A stretch of DNA of 64,000 nt from Myrica gale. Lineage: Eukaryota; Streptophyta; Magnoliopsida; Fagales; Myricaceae. The notes beneath the pieces are model-generated. The model searched no databases, had not been told where the DNA came from, and saw nothing but the letters and a program-made list of their open reading frames with translations. Positions 34,481 through 46,199 of the stretch are shown piece after piece (position 1 is the stretch's first letter; each line of letters opens with the position of its first letter). The stretch spans positions 10,288,001 to 10,352,000 of the forward strand of contig OZ005601.1 of assembly GCA_963930655.1 (NCBI GenBank), given 5' to 3'. The translations under genes and the position numbers were made by a program.

Positions 34481-34488
34481 CTTTTATA
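34481..34488 (-). promoter_or_regulatory. TATA box of PRP 34106-34432
   Basis: TATAAAAG about 50 bp before the ATG, in the context GGCCTTTTATAATGGGCC shared with the 37728 copy. Confidence 0.65.
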
Positions 34489-34750
34489 ATGGGCCGGGGC
34501 CTATGTCTTCTCGCCACATGGTTTTATTTTCTTTTGTTTAGTAGAATGCAGAAGGTGGGGCAAGTAGGTCGTATAAAGCACCTTAATTATCATGAATATC
34601 ATATTTCCTAATTTTATTGTAACAGATATTTGATAGGATCATTTGGATCCCACTAAGTTGAAAAGTTGGACTATTGGCTAAAGTTGCACCTGGGTTAGGT
34701 AGTTTGACAAATATATTTAACTAGAGGCCTGGTTGCGGATTCTGGTGAGT

Positions 34751-35531
34751 CTGACCCCTTCAGGGTGAGGGCGAGGATGAGGGAAAAGGCATAACAGAAG
34801 ATTGGATCCACATATGATTGCACATGCATGTGGAGGCGGAAAGATCTTGACATGGTCGCATGGGTCCCCCGAGCCATTAAAGTGTCAATCGCCGGCAGGC
34901 AGAATAGTTGGGGAGTGGCAGAAGACTACTGCTGAGTTGGGATGTCGTGGTAGGAACTTCGACCTTGGCAAAATCCACGGCAGCGAGCTTTTGTTCGAGC
35001 AACCAAATTTCCTCGGTTTAGGCCTCCATTTGTGCCTGAATAATGCCATGCCGATCTCGATCATGAATGTTTTGTGAGGAAAAATGAGCTAGGGGTTAGG
35101 AAATTGAATGACTTTCACCCGAGCCCTCCGGGACAGTGACTGAGATAACTGATGGTGTCAAGAATCACTACAATGCTCGGACGCCAAGTAATCCTGAAAA
35201 ATCACAGAGGAGGTGGCTTCGGATCAAGTTTGCGACGTCCAAGTTAGATCTTAGGAAAATGTTTAGTGATTAGAGAATGGAATTAAGCATGAGATCAATA
35301 AAACGTAATACCTTGCCTTTTATATGAGTTCAAGCGTCATACCTCTATTGGACGTCTACCTCTTAATAGAGTCTTGAAGTCCTATTAGGAGAAAAAAGGT
35401 CTCTCGAACATATATTACCTTTATCGCTCTGGACTCCTAACGAGAGATGAAGTGATCAGGCAAATATGCCGGCTATGGGCCAGACCTTGGGTGGTCTGGT
35501 TTGATAGGGCTTGATATTTTATGGTCCATCA
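34751..35531 (-). mobile_element. Partial gypsy copy: gag start plus LTR
   Basis: Duplicated piece of the 29578-32311 element. The LTR (35150-35531) is 382 bp because about 40 bp near 35430 are missing. The left part (34751-35149) carries the gag leader, readable as LHMHVQSYVDPIFCYAFSL. It has no second LTR because it arose by genomic duplication rather than transposition. Confidence 0.8.
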
Positions 35532-36015
35532 GTATATATCATTTTCAATTTGATACCTAAATTTTGAATGCATTTTATTCGCAGATGAATATATTTGTGA
35601 ATTTTACATCATTTAATATTATTTAAATTAATTATTTGGCTGTCCAGATTTTAAATTTGATTTAAAATATGGTCTTTTTTCACCAAATTAAACTATTTAA
35701 TTTTCTTAAATTAAACATGAATTAAGTACGAGTTTATCAGCCTCTTAATAAACAGAGAAGATTACACATATCACTACTACCATTTTTCTATATAGAACAC
35801 AATGCCGTATTATATTAGTAAATTAAGGAATCAAGACGAGATGGTATATGATGAGGAACAGAAAAAAAAAACTAAAAACAGTACGTACCAGACTTGGCGG
35901 CCTGTTGGTGATTAGAAGTAGTTGTCGTTATTGTATTTGTGGTTCTGCTTGATTCGGTTTGGGTTCAATCAGACTTATTTCTGTCACTGCGAATGTCGCT
36001 TTGAACTGATAACTG

Positions 36016-36100
36016 AATCACGATCCAAAGCTTTCTGATTTTGGGCTGGCCAGGGGTGGACTAACTGGTGTTAAAAGTATTGTGTCCCATTTTTTTGTGG
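36016..36100 (+). pseudogene. Kinase activation-segment fossil, copy 3
   Basis: Reads PKLSDFGLARGGLTGVKS; nearly identical to the 32800 copy, as expected from the 3.25-kb duplication. Confidence 0.55.
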
Positions 36101-37352
36101 TTAGGCCGAACAAAATGAACGACATTAGCCGCGGCGTTTCTTCTTTTCCCACTTAGGATTGTGACCCGTGATAGATGCCATTGAGACATACTGTTGCAAC
36201 TTTTATTTAGGTCAATCCGTCCTTCAAATCTACTCCTTCATTTTTCTCATGTTTATATATATATATATATATCTTAATCGCGGTGAATATCATGATGTGT
36301 TTATGCTTGGAAATGATTACCACGATGATCAAAACAGGAGTAAGTACTATATATATTAACATTAGGGTTGGATCAATTTTGCTCCCAAACCAGAATTTGG
36401 GTTAATTTTGGACTGCAAAAAATATGGTCGTCCGATACAGTTTATGGCTCAAACCGAAACAGCTTTATGGAGCAAATGGTGACACCAATATTCTAATTCT
36501 GCGAGAGATTTAGAGAAACGAAAGTACATATTTGATCACTTTGTAAACATTATTTTGATATATTATTATATTAAGTACTTGGATACGTCTTAATTAATTT
36601 GTAACCCACTAACAGCCATCGGTTTTTTGTTTTGGGAGGGGGTTTACATGGAGTTATTGCTTTCCTAGGCCACAAGTAACGAAGTGTTCTCGTGAGAGGT
36701 ACTACTGATGACAAACTTGGCCCGCATGCAACTCATTTCGCACAATTAGAATACATGAGGTAGAGTAGGGAGGTTGGCTTAGTGGAGAAGCTTATCATAC
36801 TTTCTAGAAAGAGCAATGCATCCTCCAGATGAATATAAACGACGCGCCACGTGCTATTCAGTGATTTTGTTTTTGTTTTGTTTTGTTTTGTTTTTACTTC
36901 TCTGAGATTCCATGTATCATGCACTTATTGTACTTCCAATTTTCTTTACGTCAGTCTTTAATCAATTAATTACCAACTGGAGTCCAAACGTCATGCTTTT
37001 CTTTTTCTTTTCTCTTTTCTCTTGCCAAAACTCAAACCATATAGAAGAAAGCCAAGGATCACGTTGAAATTAACTTACATGCATGGAAGAAACTACAAAC
37101 GCAACGCATAGATAACACGCCATAAAGGCCACAAGGAAATGTACTTATTATGTGCCGCATGTCGTCCAAGGAGGTACGGGCATGCACTACAATGAGTACA
37201 TTGGCATGAACATATCAGCTACTGACATATCCCGGACGATACGAGTAGCAGCTAGCTTTTATTACGACATATATATTATTATAGTAGTCTAAGCACTCCA
37301 AACTATTAGTGGATTTTGGCGGTTTGTGAGGTGGCCCGTTCACCATGGTTTC

Positions 37353-37679
37353 TCATGGAAGGCTTTTAGAATCCTCTACTGGAGGGTGTCGTGGGTGATG
37401 TGGTGGCTTGTGATAATATTCTGGGTAATATGGCTTCTTACCCTCAAGGGATTCATCAAGAGTGCTTGGTGGGTAACGCTTATGGGGTGGCTTGTCATGT
37501 CTCTTGCGGCGTTCGCCATCCAGGATAGTTGCCTTCTCTTCCACGGACTCCTCCGCAGAAGGAGGCCCGTGGTGCCCTGGTCCAACGCCGCCACGTCTGC
37601 GGTGATGATCTTCAGCGAGAGAGTGAGTGGTGAGAAGCACCACTGCAAGGAGGAATAGCAGCAAGTACTTGGGAGACAT
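37353..37679 (-). CDS. Secreted proline-rich protein, type II, duplicate
   Basis: Intronless, 108 codons from ATG 37677-37679. Differs from the 34106 product at only a few residues (e.g. LLLFLLAVV in the signal peptide, RRKRHD for RRNRHD, PEYYHK for PECYHK). It has the same early TGA after SKSLP, so that truncation predates the tandem duplication. The C-to-Y difference means this copy has no cysteine in the mature part. AATAAA on the minus strand at 37258-37263. Intact, with its own promoter. Confidence 0.82.
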   Translation of the reverse strand: MSPKYLLLFLLAVVLLTTHSLAEDHHRRRGGVGPGHHGPPSAEESVEEKATILDGERRKRHDKPPHKRYPPSTLDESLEGKKPYYPEYYHKPPHHPRHPPVEDSKSLP

Positions 37680-37727
37680 TTTGGGCTGTAGAGTGAGGAT
37701 GGTGCAAACCAGAGCAAATTAGTAGGC

Positions 37728-37735
37728 CTTTTATA
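37728..37735 (-). promoter_or_regulatory. TATA box of PRP 37353-37679
   Basis: TATAAAAG about 50 bp before the ATG, identical context to 34481. Confidence 0.65.
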
Positions 37736-38484
37736 ATGGGCCGTGGCCTATGTCTTCTCGCCACATGGTTTTATTTTCTTTTGTTTAGTAGAATGCAGAA
37801 GGTGGGGCAAGTAGGTCGTAGAAAGCACCTTAATTATCATGAATATCATATTTCCTAATTTTATTGTAACAGAAATTTGATAGGATCATTTGGATCCCAC
37901 TAAGTTGAAAAGTTGGACTATGGGCTAAAGTTTCACCTGGGGCAGGTAGTTTGACAAATATATTTAACTTGAGGCCTGGTTGCGGGTTCTGGTGAGTCTG
38001 ATCTTGTCTGACCAATCCAAAATCCGAGGTCCGGTTTAGTGAAAGATATTAAGGGAAGAAGCAAGCGAAGATGGTGAAGTTGCATGCCGGGTCCAAGTGA
38101 AAAGTTGTTAGCCTCTAATCCTCCACCACAAGCTTGGCCAAAAAAAAAACTCCCTGTAATTAAGGGCCATTTTTATAGTTGTATCAGGTCAGGGTTTGCT
38201 CCACATGGAAATCAGCTTGTATCATGTCAATCGCGATAACCAGTCTGATCTAAATGGCTGGCGCGCGGACTGAAATTCGAACCACTACGTTTACCAAAAA
38301 ATTACGTAAAGAAATGAGAAGAGCTTAACTTTTCAGTTCGATATTATCTTCGTCGGATACCGACGAGATTCGGTTCCTGATTTAGTCGATAAAGACATGA
38401 ATTATAGTCATAGGTGGTTTTATGTGCTATATCTTGTCCCATCACAGCAGAGGGACAGTGGGAAGAAAAAGACAATCCACTTCT

Positions 38485-38840
38485 TAGATTTAAGAAGAGA
38501 AGTAAAATTTTAGGTATAAGAGTTAATGAAAAAATTAGTAAAAAAAGAAATAATAAAAAAGTATATGAAAATTAATAAAAAAATAAGGAGAAAGTGTTTT
38601 GTAATGATTATAAAATTTTAAGTGACTAAAATTTTGTTACGCAAACAAAGACTTAGAATGTTCACTTCGGTGAGATCGTTTGAATTTGAGAGGTTTTAAA
38701 ATTTTTTAGATAATTTTAAAATTTATTGATATGCGTGTATAAATTATTTTAATATATTAATATTTAAACATTTTCAATTTATAAATTCTAAAATTAATGT
38801 GTATCCTAAAATACAAACCTAAACTAAACACCCCTTATAC
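38485..38840. mobile_element. About 350-bp insertion relative to paralogous spacer
   Basis: The paralogue near 61615-61640 runs GATCCACTCACAG...ACAAGTAAAGTGG without this AT-rich block. Ends were not resolved and it may be composite. Identity unknown; size suggests a MITE. Confidence 0.4.
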
Positions 38841-38947
38841 AAGTAAAGTGGCAATTAGATTTTCTTCCTTTCTTTTTGAATCCTGGAGACAGGACGCCCG
38901 ACCGCCACCTCTTTTTCCACAGCGTTGGTAGGAATCCATTGTTACAT

Positions 38948-39150
38948 TATGGCGTTTGTTTCCCAATCTTTCGAACCGTTAAAATTTCTAAACAATCATA
39001 AAATAATATTTCCCTCCTCATTAAATTATAAAATAATTTTATACTATTCAATTAAATCTTCTCTCTCCCCACTTTTCCATAAAATACTATATTTTTTCAC
39101 AAACCCCAATACCCAAAATTTCCAAAATCCCAATATTTTCACAAACAAAC
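38948..39150. mobile_element. MITE-like insertion with GGYGTTTGTTT inverted ends
   Basis: Opens GGCGTTTGTTT and closes AAACAAACACC (11-bp inverted ends, one mismatch). Absent from the paralogous site near 61735. No convincing target duplication was read. Confidence 0.5.
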
Positions 39151-40316
39151 ACCCCAAATTGTCGGCTTACCGAACCTAGTCGGTTTTGTGGTTAGAATTA
39201 GCATTAAAATTTACGTTTCCCACGCCACCCATTTTCAATATATCAATTTTATTATATTTTACTATTTAATTATTAATTATTTATATTTGAAACTTTTTAA
39301 CTATTATATATTTTTTACATTATCATTTTACTAAATTAAAATTTGAATTTTCGGCTAAATTAACATAGAACATGTATGATAATTAATAGGAGAAATATTA
39401 TAATCCTAAATTTAATGTGTCAATATTTTAATAATTAGTCAGCAAAAAATGTATTTTTCATTTTCAATCTTGATTATCATTTTCTTTTACACTAAATGTG
39501 ATAATTTTGATCAAAGTGAAACTTCGTTCGTTTTCATCAGCTTCCCGAAGTACCCGTGGACTGTAAGCAAGAGCTAGCATGTTGTGATACTTGCAAGATA
39601 GCATCATGAACTCCTCTCCAAATAGGTAAGACAGTTCTATTTATGTTTCTGGTTCCCATTTCAAAACTGAACTATTATTTTATCTTGCTAATGCTAGCCC
39701 ATATTTTAGTACGAAATAGTTCCTTGTTTTCAAATTGAAAGTCTTCATGAGGCCTTTAGTACTCCCACATTTTCATTGTTATTATTGTAAACAAAACAGA
39801 ATAGGCCCTTCTATAATTTATCGCCTTTATTCTTGCAACTTGCATTATATGAGAATTCTCAGTAGATAATCGACTTTCAGGTTCGTTCACCTTTCCGCCA
39901 TCACATTTTCTCCGTGCTAATGAATGCTTAATTAGAGCGCCATGCATATCCAATGTTTCTTATAATCACCAAGTGAAGCTTGACTGCTGTTATGTAACCC
40001 AGGTGTAGGCGCGCTGAAAGCTTGAACAGTTGAGCTTTGGTGAATTAATTCAGAAACCAGGCTCCGGGAAACATCATTAATGGGGCATACATGTCCAAGA
40101 TCAATACCGGCCTGGAGCTAGTGGAATTGGAGAATTTAGGCATCCTTTGAATAAACAAAATAAACGAATGGGAGTACAGCATCAAGTTCAACCTGATAGG
40201 ATTAACCATTTCCCAGGTCATGTCCGAATATTCTTTCAGAAGGATTTGGACATGGCGAAAGATCAGCCAAACAGAATGGCGATAAGTTACTTAAACTTTG
40301 GGACACCCACTAGAGG

Positions 40317-41567
40317 CAGTGGCGGAACTAGGAATGTAATTCAAGGGGGACAAACTCATAAGCTAGGAAAAATGACTAAAAAATTTTTTACTACGTAATA
40401 CAAAAAAATGTCTTAAAAGTTTTAAAAAATGAATCTTGGAAAGACTAACACAAGGACTGAAATATTTGCCATTTTGTGAATATAAACAACATGATCTTGC
40501 AACAGATTTATTTTTCAAACAAGAAGAAACTATAATTAAAATTAACAAAATTTCCATAAACTTCATACTGCATTACATAGTAGAATAATGAATAAAAACT
40601 AAGGAAAAATTACCAATTGAAAGGAACTAAACACGAAATATTTTTGAATTTAAGGCCTACATGACAATTCAAAGATACTAAGACCTAATAGCAAATTAAA
40701 AGGAACTAAGTATATTATAAGCTTATTAAGACAGTTCTATTAGGAAAATGAAACATAGATTAAATATTCAAAAGCGCACATCAAGTTCTTATAGGAAATA
40801 AAAAGAGCAAAAACGATGCCCTCCTTCTAATCATGATGAGTAAGATAGCCCAATTCTCCTCTTGCCTTCTATAAGCCCCAAAAGATCAAGTCTTGTTCCC
40901 CATTTTGCTTACACGAATCAGAATTCAAAAATTTGATTTGAGTTTGTGTGTGTGAGTGATTGTATATAGGTTTTTACAACAAATATCTTCTACTTAGAAA
41001 GAATGCAAATTCATGAATTCTCCATCCGTACTTAATTCATCAAAATTCCATCACATTAATTCAATCACATGAATCTCATCACATGAATTCAATCAAAATT
41101 TCATCACAAATTCATGAATTCTCTATCCAGTTCACAATAAAAGAGACTAATTTTAATGTTTGTCTTTTTTTTAACTCTAAATTTATTTTATTTGTTTTTC
41201 TCACACACGTGATAATCTATGTATTTATATTAATAAGTGATATGCCATATTACTTGCGTAGGATATGTGAAACCTTGAGGGAGAGATTTATTGTATGTAA
41301 AATCAAAATTCAAAAGACTTAATTTCCAAATTAAAAAAATTCAGGTGTAAATTTTATTTCTAATTAAAGTCCAGAAACTTATTTTAGATTTTTTTTATGG
41401 TTGAGATAATGAGGTAAAAGGGATTGGCTGGTTGGCTCCTAAAAGGTGTGGGAGGCATTGGAAAGATCTTGGACCGGAGTTGAGAAGATTGGACCCTTCT
41501 CCGTGGAAATAATCTATGTATTTATATTTAAAAAAAAATTAAGTTCAGCTCGCTAGATCCGCTTCTG
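40317..41567. mobile_element. Non-autonomous hAT element, TSD ACTAGAGG
   Basis: Starts CAGTGGCGGAACTAGGAA and ends with the complement of CAGAAGCGGATCTAGCGA. The octamer ACTAGAGG flanks both ends (40309-40316 and 41568-41575). The 1251-bp interior is AT-rich and carries no recognisable transposase. Same terminal family as 10990-12654. Confidence 0.85.
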
Positions 41568-41575
41568 ACTAGAGG

Positions 41576-44500
41576 TAATAAGCTTATATATATATATATA
41601 TTATCTATGTCCTACTCCTGAGATGTTCCCAAAATGACCAAATCCACTTATTAGGGACGTTAGGTTTCTCCGAAATCTTTTGTTGTACAAGTCTTATCCT
41701 AATCTCATCACCGGATTGCATATCATCTGAAAAAGTCATCGCCCAAATGGTGCGACAACGCGACAACGCGCGGCTGGGGGCCTACCAGTGTATCTTGCTT
41801 TTTCATTGGCTTTAATACCTAGGGGCTGGAAAGAACTTAGCACTGACTGTGTCTAATAGAATTCTATACGATAGAGTGGCCGGATAGGTAAGTGGCATGA
41901 TCTACGAGACTCAAACCTTTCCGTCGACATTACAAAGCAGAGCTACAGTCACAATATTGGCATCAATGGCATGGTCCGGTAAATGTTCAAAGAAGATGAA
42001 GTTCTATCCCTAATGAGTAAGGCAGCATTATCCATAGTGCAATAATGATAAATTGCAAACGATGCGTAACAAGAAAAAACCGATCAGAGAGTGTTTTGAT
42101 AAACTGATATCGTTTAACGTAACCAGGTTCACTATAAATTCTTTCTTGTATATTTTGGATGAGACAAATTTTTTATTTGGATGTTGAATAGATTTTAGGA
42201 GTTTGTGAAAAAAAAATGTTGGAATTTATCAAAATTATTAGAGTTTGTGAAAATTTTATCTTAAAATTGTTGTGCTTAGAGTGTATTGTGCATATCTAAT
42301 AGATAAGTGATTTAAGTAAAAATTACAAAACAAGTTGAGATAAAAAGAATGTGTCTAAATTTCTCTTGTTACCTAAAAAAATAAGAAATTTACAAAGTTC
42401 GAATGTAATGGTTAACATTAAGATATACATTTGAATCCTTCTTCCTAAATACTGAAAAATTTAGTTTGGATTCAAACAACACCTTGAGTAGGTGAATAGA
42501 TATTTTTTTCTCTAATTAAAAATATTACTACACTTTTAGAACATGTTCTAAAACTATCCGGTCTAGATCTGAATAATATCAAATTCAATTAACAAAATAA
42601 GTAGTAGAAAATTAAAATCAAACTCCACTAAGAAATGAGATTTTGCTGACGAAGTGAAGAATTTGTGAACCACCCTTCAGAGGAAAAACTATTACAAACT
42701 ATAAGCACCACCCGAAATTCAATAAGAAGAGATAACCTTACAAACAATTGTTCAGATCTAATGCAAACCCCTTTACTGACTTTGACTACCCCAATGTAGT
42801 AATTGGAATAATCTTACTTGGATTTGCTTTGTACGCAAAACACCTTAGACTCCTGATCTTATTGACTCTTCGCGGACAATTTTTTAACAGTAGAACTTCG
42901 GCAGCTAAATTCCTTTAGCCCTATGAAGGCTTCATAGCAGAATGTTAGTTTTAAGATGATTGGATGAGAGAAAAATCTAGTAATTTAGGACTGGAATCTC
43001 TTAGGTATTTTTTTCTCAAATGGGGGCTCAAATAAAATAATGGATAGTCTTCTTAGGGTTACATGTTGACATCTCAAAGTATCTAAAAGATATCTCGAGT
43101 TTCAAGTAGAAATAGGACTCTGAAAAGCTTAGTGTTTTGAAAATCATTCTCGCTCGAAATAGGGTAGAGTGACAATCAAGCGAGCTTTTCTGTGAAGGCT
43201 TTACTCGAGCTAGGCAGCAAGCGTCAGCCCATCCAGACGAATCTGTGAACTGTTTAATATATTTGCTTGAGTTAGGAAATGGACGTAAGACAGGCTAACT
43301 CTCTCTCTTAAAAGTCACTTCACTCGCTTGAGCTAGCTAACGCACATTTGGCGAGCAAAAGCTTTGTGTGAAGATCACATCCTTGAGCTTCTATCGAGTG
43401 AACTATAATCTGCATTATTTGAGTTCTAATCAAATTAAGGGGCCATTTTTTGTCCAATATTTCGGGGCATTAAAATTTTGACCAAATCAAAAACACTTCA
43501 AAATTTCCACCATTTAGACACATTCTAAAACTTTCACAAACCTCAACAAAATCCCAATATCTAAAAAATTTCCAAAATTTTAAGAATATTCTTTGAAATT
43601 TTGGCAAACAAACGCCCCCTTGCTCTTTGTCTTCTTGAACACTTAAACTTAAGATATACTGAACACATAATAAGCTAATACAAATAAACACTAATAAATA
43701 TGAAACAATATTGATAGACCTATAAAATAATATCAACACGTAAAGAAGTTCGTATAAAGCTTTCCCGTTAGTGTATATAGGGTTTACACCCATTTTTTAT
43801 TTCAATGTTTTGCTAATCAACCGCGGAAAGAAAAACTCTTGGTTCTGCCACCGCGTCTCCTCCACCGTCTTATTTTAGCCATTGCACCGACGAATAGTTT
43901 GGGCCTAGAGGGCTACATGCGTAGCCAAATTCTCGCTTTACTTCCAACTGATGCTTGAGAACAGTAATATGAACAAGCACTGCGTATATTCAAAGGAGAG
44001 AATGGAATTATTTCATAAGTCCCGCATTGCTGAAAGCGGCTGGGCTCTTGTAATTGAGGACTCATAAATAAAATTGTCTTATAATTGTTCACGGTTGCGT
44101 TGTGTGATTATGAGATCTCCAACTAAGCCGAAGTTATTAGTAGGAAGAATAATCAAGTCGGACCAAACCAACCCACAATTGGTGAATTTGGATCATTTAC
44201 AGTTGTAGCCCAATATTTTTAAGCCCATATGAACCATTTGAGACAATTTGGATCATTCTGGGGCTTGAAGCCCTGACCTGTTAAAACTTGAACTTCAATT
44301 TAATAACTACTGGACAAATGACTTTCTATTGGTTTTTATGTATTAGGAGATGGATGTTGGATTGGTTGGTTTAGTCGGGTTGATAAATAAACCAAAATAG
44401 ATCCAATTGTTTGGATGGACAGCCAGCTATACTCATTGGGATGAGCCATATACTCCAGCGGAAAGCCCATGACTAAAGCAATTACTTATTGGGCATCTAG

Positions 44501-44880
44501 TCCAAAGTGGTGAAACTCGACAGAAATTATGTGGGCTGAAGCCTTCATGAGGGTTCGTATTTAATCGGATCCATATCGAATCCAGCATGAAATAAAAACC
44601 AATTCCTACTCCCATCCTGAGCCGACTGAAACTGGTTTTAAGGGCTACACCTGTCATAACTCTTGGCCTGCTTGCTATCCTGAGCAGTATAGCTGTGCGC
44701 TTTAAATAAAGGCTGATTACTTGTTTGTTTTTTCTTGACATGGACTAGGGAAGGAAACTTAAGTATGAGAGGAAAATGGGAGTATTTCATGAGACATGCC
44801 TTTGGTGTTTGTGTTTATAACAAAAGTAAAACAATAAAAGAAAAGGTCTGGAATAGCTGAGGAAGTTATAAACTTTCTTA
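41576..44880. other. Intergenic, nothing firmly recognised
   Basis: No gene seen. At 43100-43400 short variants of CTCGCTTGAGCTAG recur a few times, possibly internal repeats of an unknown element. About 43440-43620 is AT-rich and ends GGCAAACAAACGCCCCC, like other (G)GCGTTTGTT-type insertions. A (TA)n run is at about 41587-41601. Confidence 0.4.
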
Positions 44881-45632
44881 TTTATTAAGAGTATGGTGGT
44901 TCTGATATTGGCATACATTCTCTTGTGCAATCATTTTAGCTGCAGTCAGGACTCTTGTCTTACAACTTCTGTAGAAGTTTGGACTTTTGGGTTACCTTCA
45001 ATGCCTTTAACATATTCCAACATCCATGCTTCCACCCCTGCCTCCCTTGTTGTCTCATGCACATATTTACTTAGCTGATAATGGATGGAATGCCAAAATG
45101 ATGAGGTGTATGCTTTTTACTTTGTCATTGGTGCCAGTACACAGACTAACCTAATGTGGTAAATATCTTTTAGCAATTTCTTCTCTAGATAAGTTTATGT
45201 TGCACTTGCTACAACTTTGCAGAAAAATAAATTCCTAGCTCCTGTCCTGGAAACTAACTTTCAAGTGCATATTGACGTTGTAATTCCCCATTAACCTAAA
45301 CTAGATGATTACAATTCTCTAAGTCTTCTATTGGAAACCTCTTCGCTCCTCAAAGTGTAAGATTATTGTTCTTCTCACGTAAAGACAAAGCTCTGAATGG
45401 CAACTGCATATCCCACATAGTACAAGATTTAACATTGTATATTATGACATTAAGTCTTTCTGGGATACAACAGTAATCATACAGGTTTCTATCTGAGTAT
45501 AAGTGACATTTCCTCCGAAATTTTCACTGGACGACTGGTTGGTTTGCTTCCCGCTTTGTACTGTTACTCTCTACTTTCTGTAAGATAAAGCAGCTTACAT
45601 TTGTTAACTGTACTCCCTCTTTGTTACCCAGG

Positions 45633-46000
45633 AGACATTCATGGTCAATATTCTGACCTTCTGAGGCTTTTTGAATATGGTGGATTTCCTCCTCGCTCCA
45701 ATTACTTATTTTTCGGCGATTATGTAGATCGTGGAAAGCAAAGCCTGGAAACGATATGCCTTCTCCTTGCTTATAAAATAAAATATCCTGAAAACTTCTT
45801 TCTTTTGAGAGGTAACCACGAATGTGCTTCCATAAACTGTATCTATGGATTTTATGACGAGTGCAAACGAAGATATAATGTCAGATTGTGAAAAGTATTT
45901 ACAGATTGTTTCAACTGCTTACCTGTGGCAGCTCTAATTGATGACAAGATAACTCAGCATGCATGGGGGACTTTCTCCTGTCTTGCGCAATTTGGCTATG
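45633..46000 (+). pseudogene. Serine/threonine protein phosphatase PP1 catalytic-subunit fragment
   Basis: After a pyrimidine-rich stretch and ACCCAG acceptor the plus strand encodes [35 protein letters not shown] and [10 protein letters not shown], the three signature metal-binding motifs of PP1-type phosphatases, with [19 protein letters not shown] following. A TGA (45889-45891) replaces an expected tryptophan codon, and a one-base shift precedes the MHGGLSP region at about 45959. The first exon and the C-terminal half are missing. The intron-like sequence upstream (about 44880-45632) shows it is not a processed retrocopy. It lies directly beside a CACTA-like remnant, so capture by that element is possible. 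Confidence 0.85.
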
Positions 46001-46199
46001 CGATCTCGGTCGAGTATATGAACTGCACCCCTTGCACTTCCAGCTGCAACTCATGTGCTCTATCTACCGACACAAGTTCTCAGAAGAAATCGTGGACTAG
46101 GGTGTCCACACAAAAACCATCTACCCAGGAGAGCTGATGCAGGAATTCCCGGTACTTGAAGAGCTAGTAAAGGGAACGCTCCTCCTACAATGACTCATC

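Larger units (their letters stand above)
31481..34750. repeat. Tandem duplication, unit 1 (3270 bp)
   Basis: Runs from inside the gypsy gag region (CTGACCCCTTCAGGGTGAGG) through its LTR, kinase fossil and a PRP gene, to GGTGAGT. Unit 2 (34751-37997) repeats the same content in the same order. Differences are mainly small indels. Confidence 0.88.
34751..37997. repeat. Tandem duplication, unit 2 (3247 bp)
   Basis: Second copy of 31481-34750. It begins with the gag stretch CTGACCCCTTCAGG fused to the GTGAGT that ends unit 1, and finishes at 37997, where the undisturbed sequence GTGAGTCTGATCTTGTCTGA continues. CTGA is common to both parental sites. Confidence 0.88.
38000..40115. repeat. Spacer segment paralogous to 61192-62875
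   Basis: From TCTTGTCTGACCAATCCAAA to CAGAAACCAGGCTC the sequence follows 61192-62875 with substitutions and two insertions (about 38485-38840 and 38948-39150). No gene seen. This is the spacer following a type II PRP. Confidence 0.8.

Noticed and set aside
38270-38300. AAATTCGAACCACTACG resembling a tRNA T-arm
   Set aside because: No acceptor stem, anticodon arm or internal A-box at proper distance; the paralogue near 61443 also lacks them.
45601-46137. Functional PP1 phosphatase gene
   Set aside because: In-frame stop at 45889, a frameshift near 45950, and missing N- and C-terminal parts.
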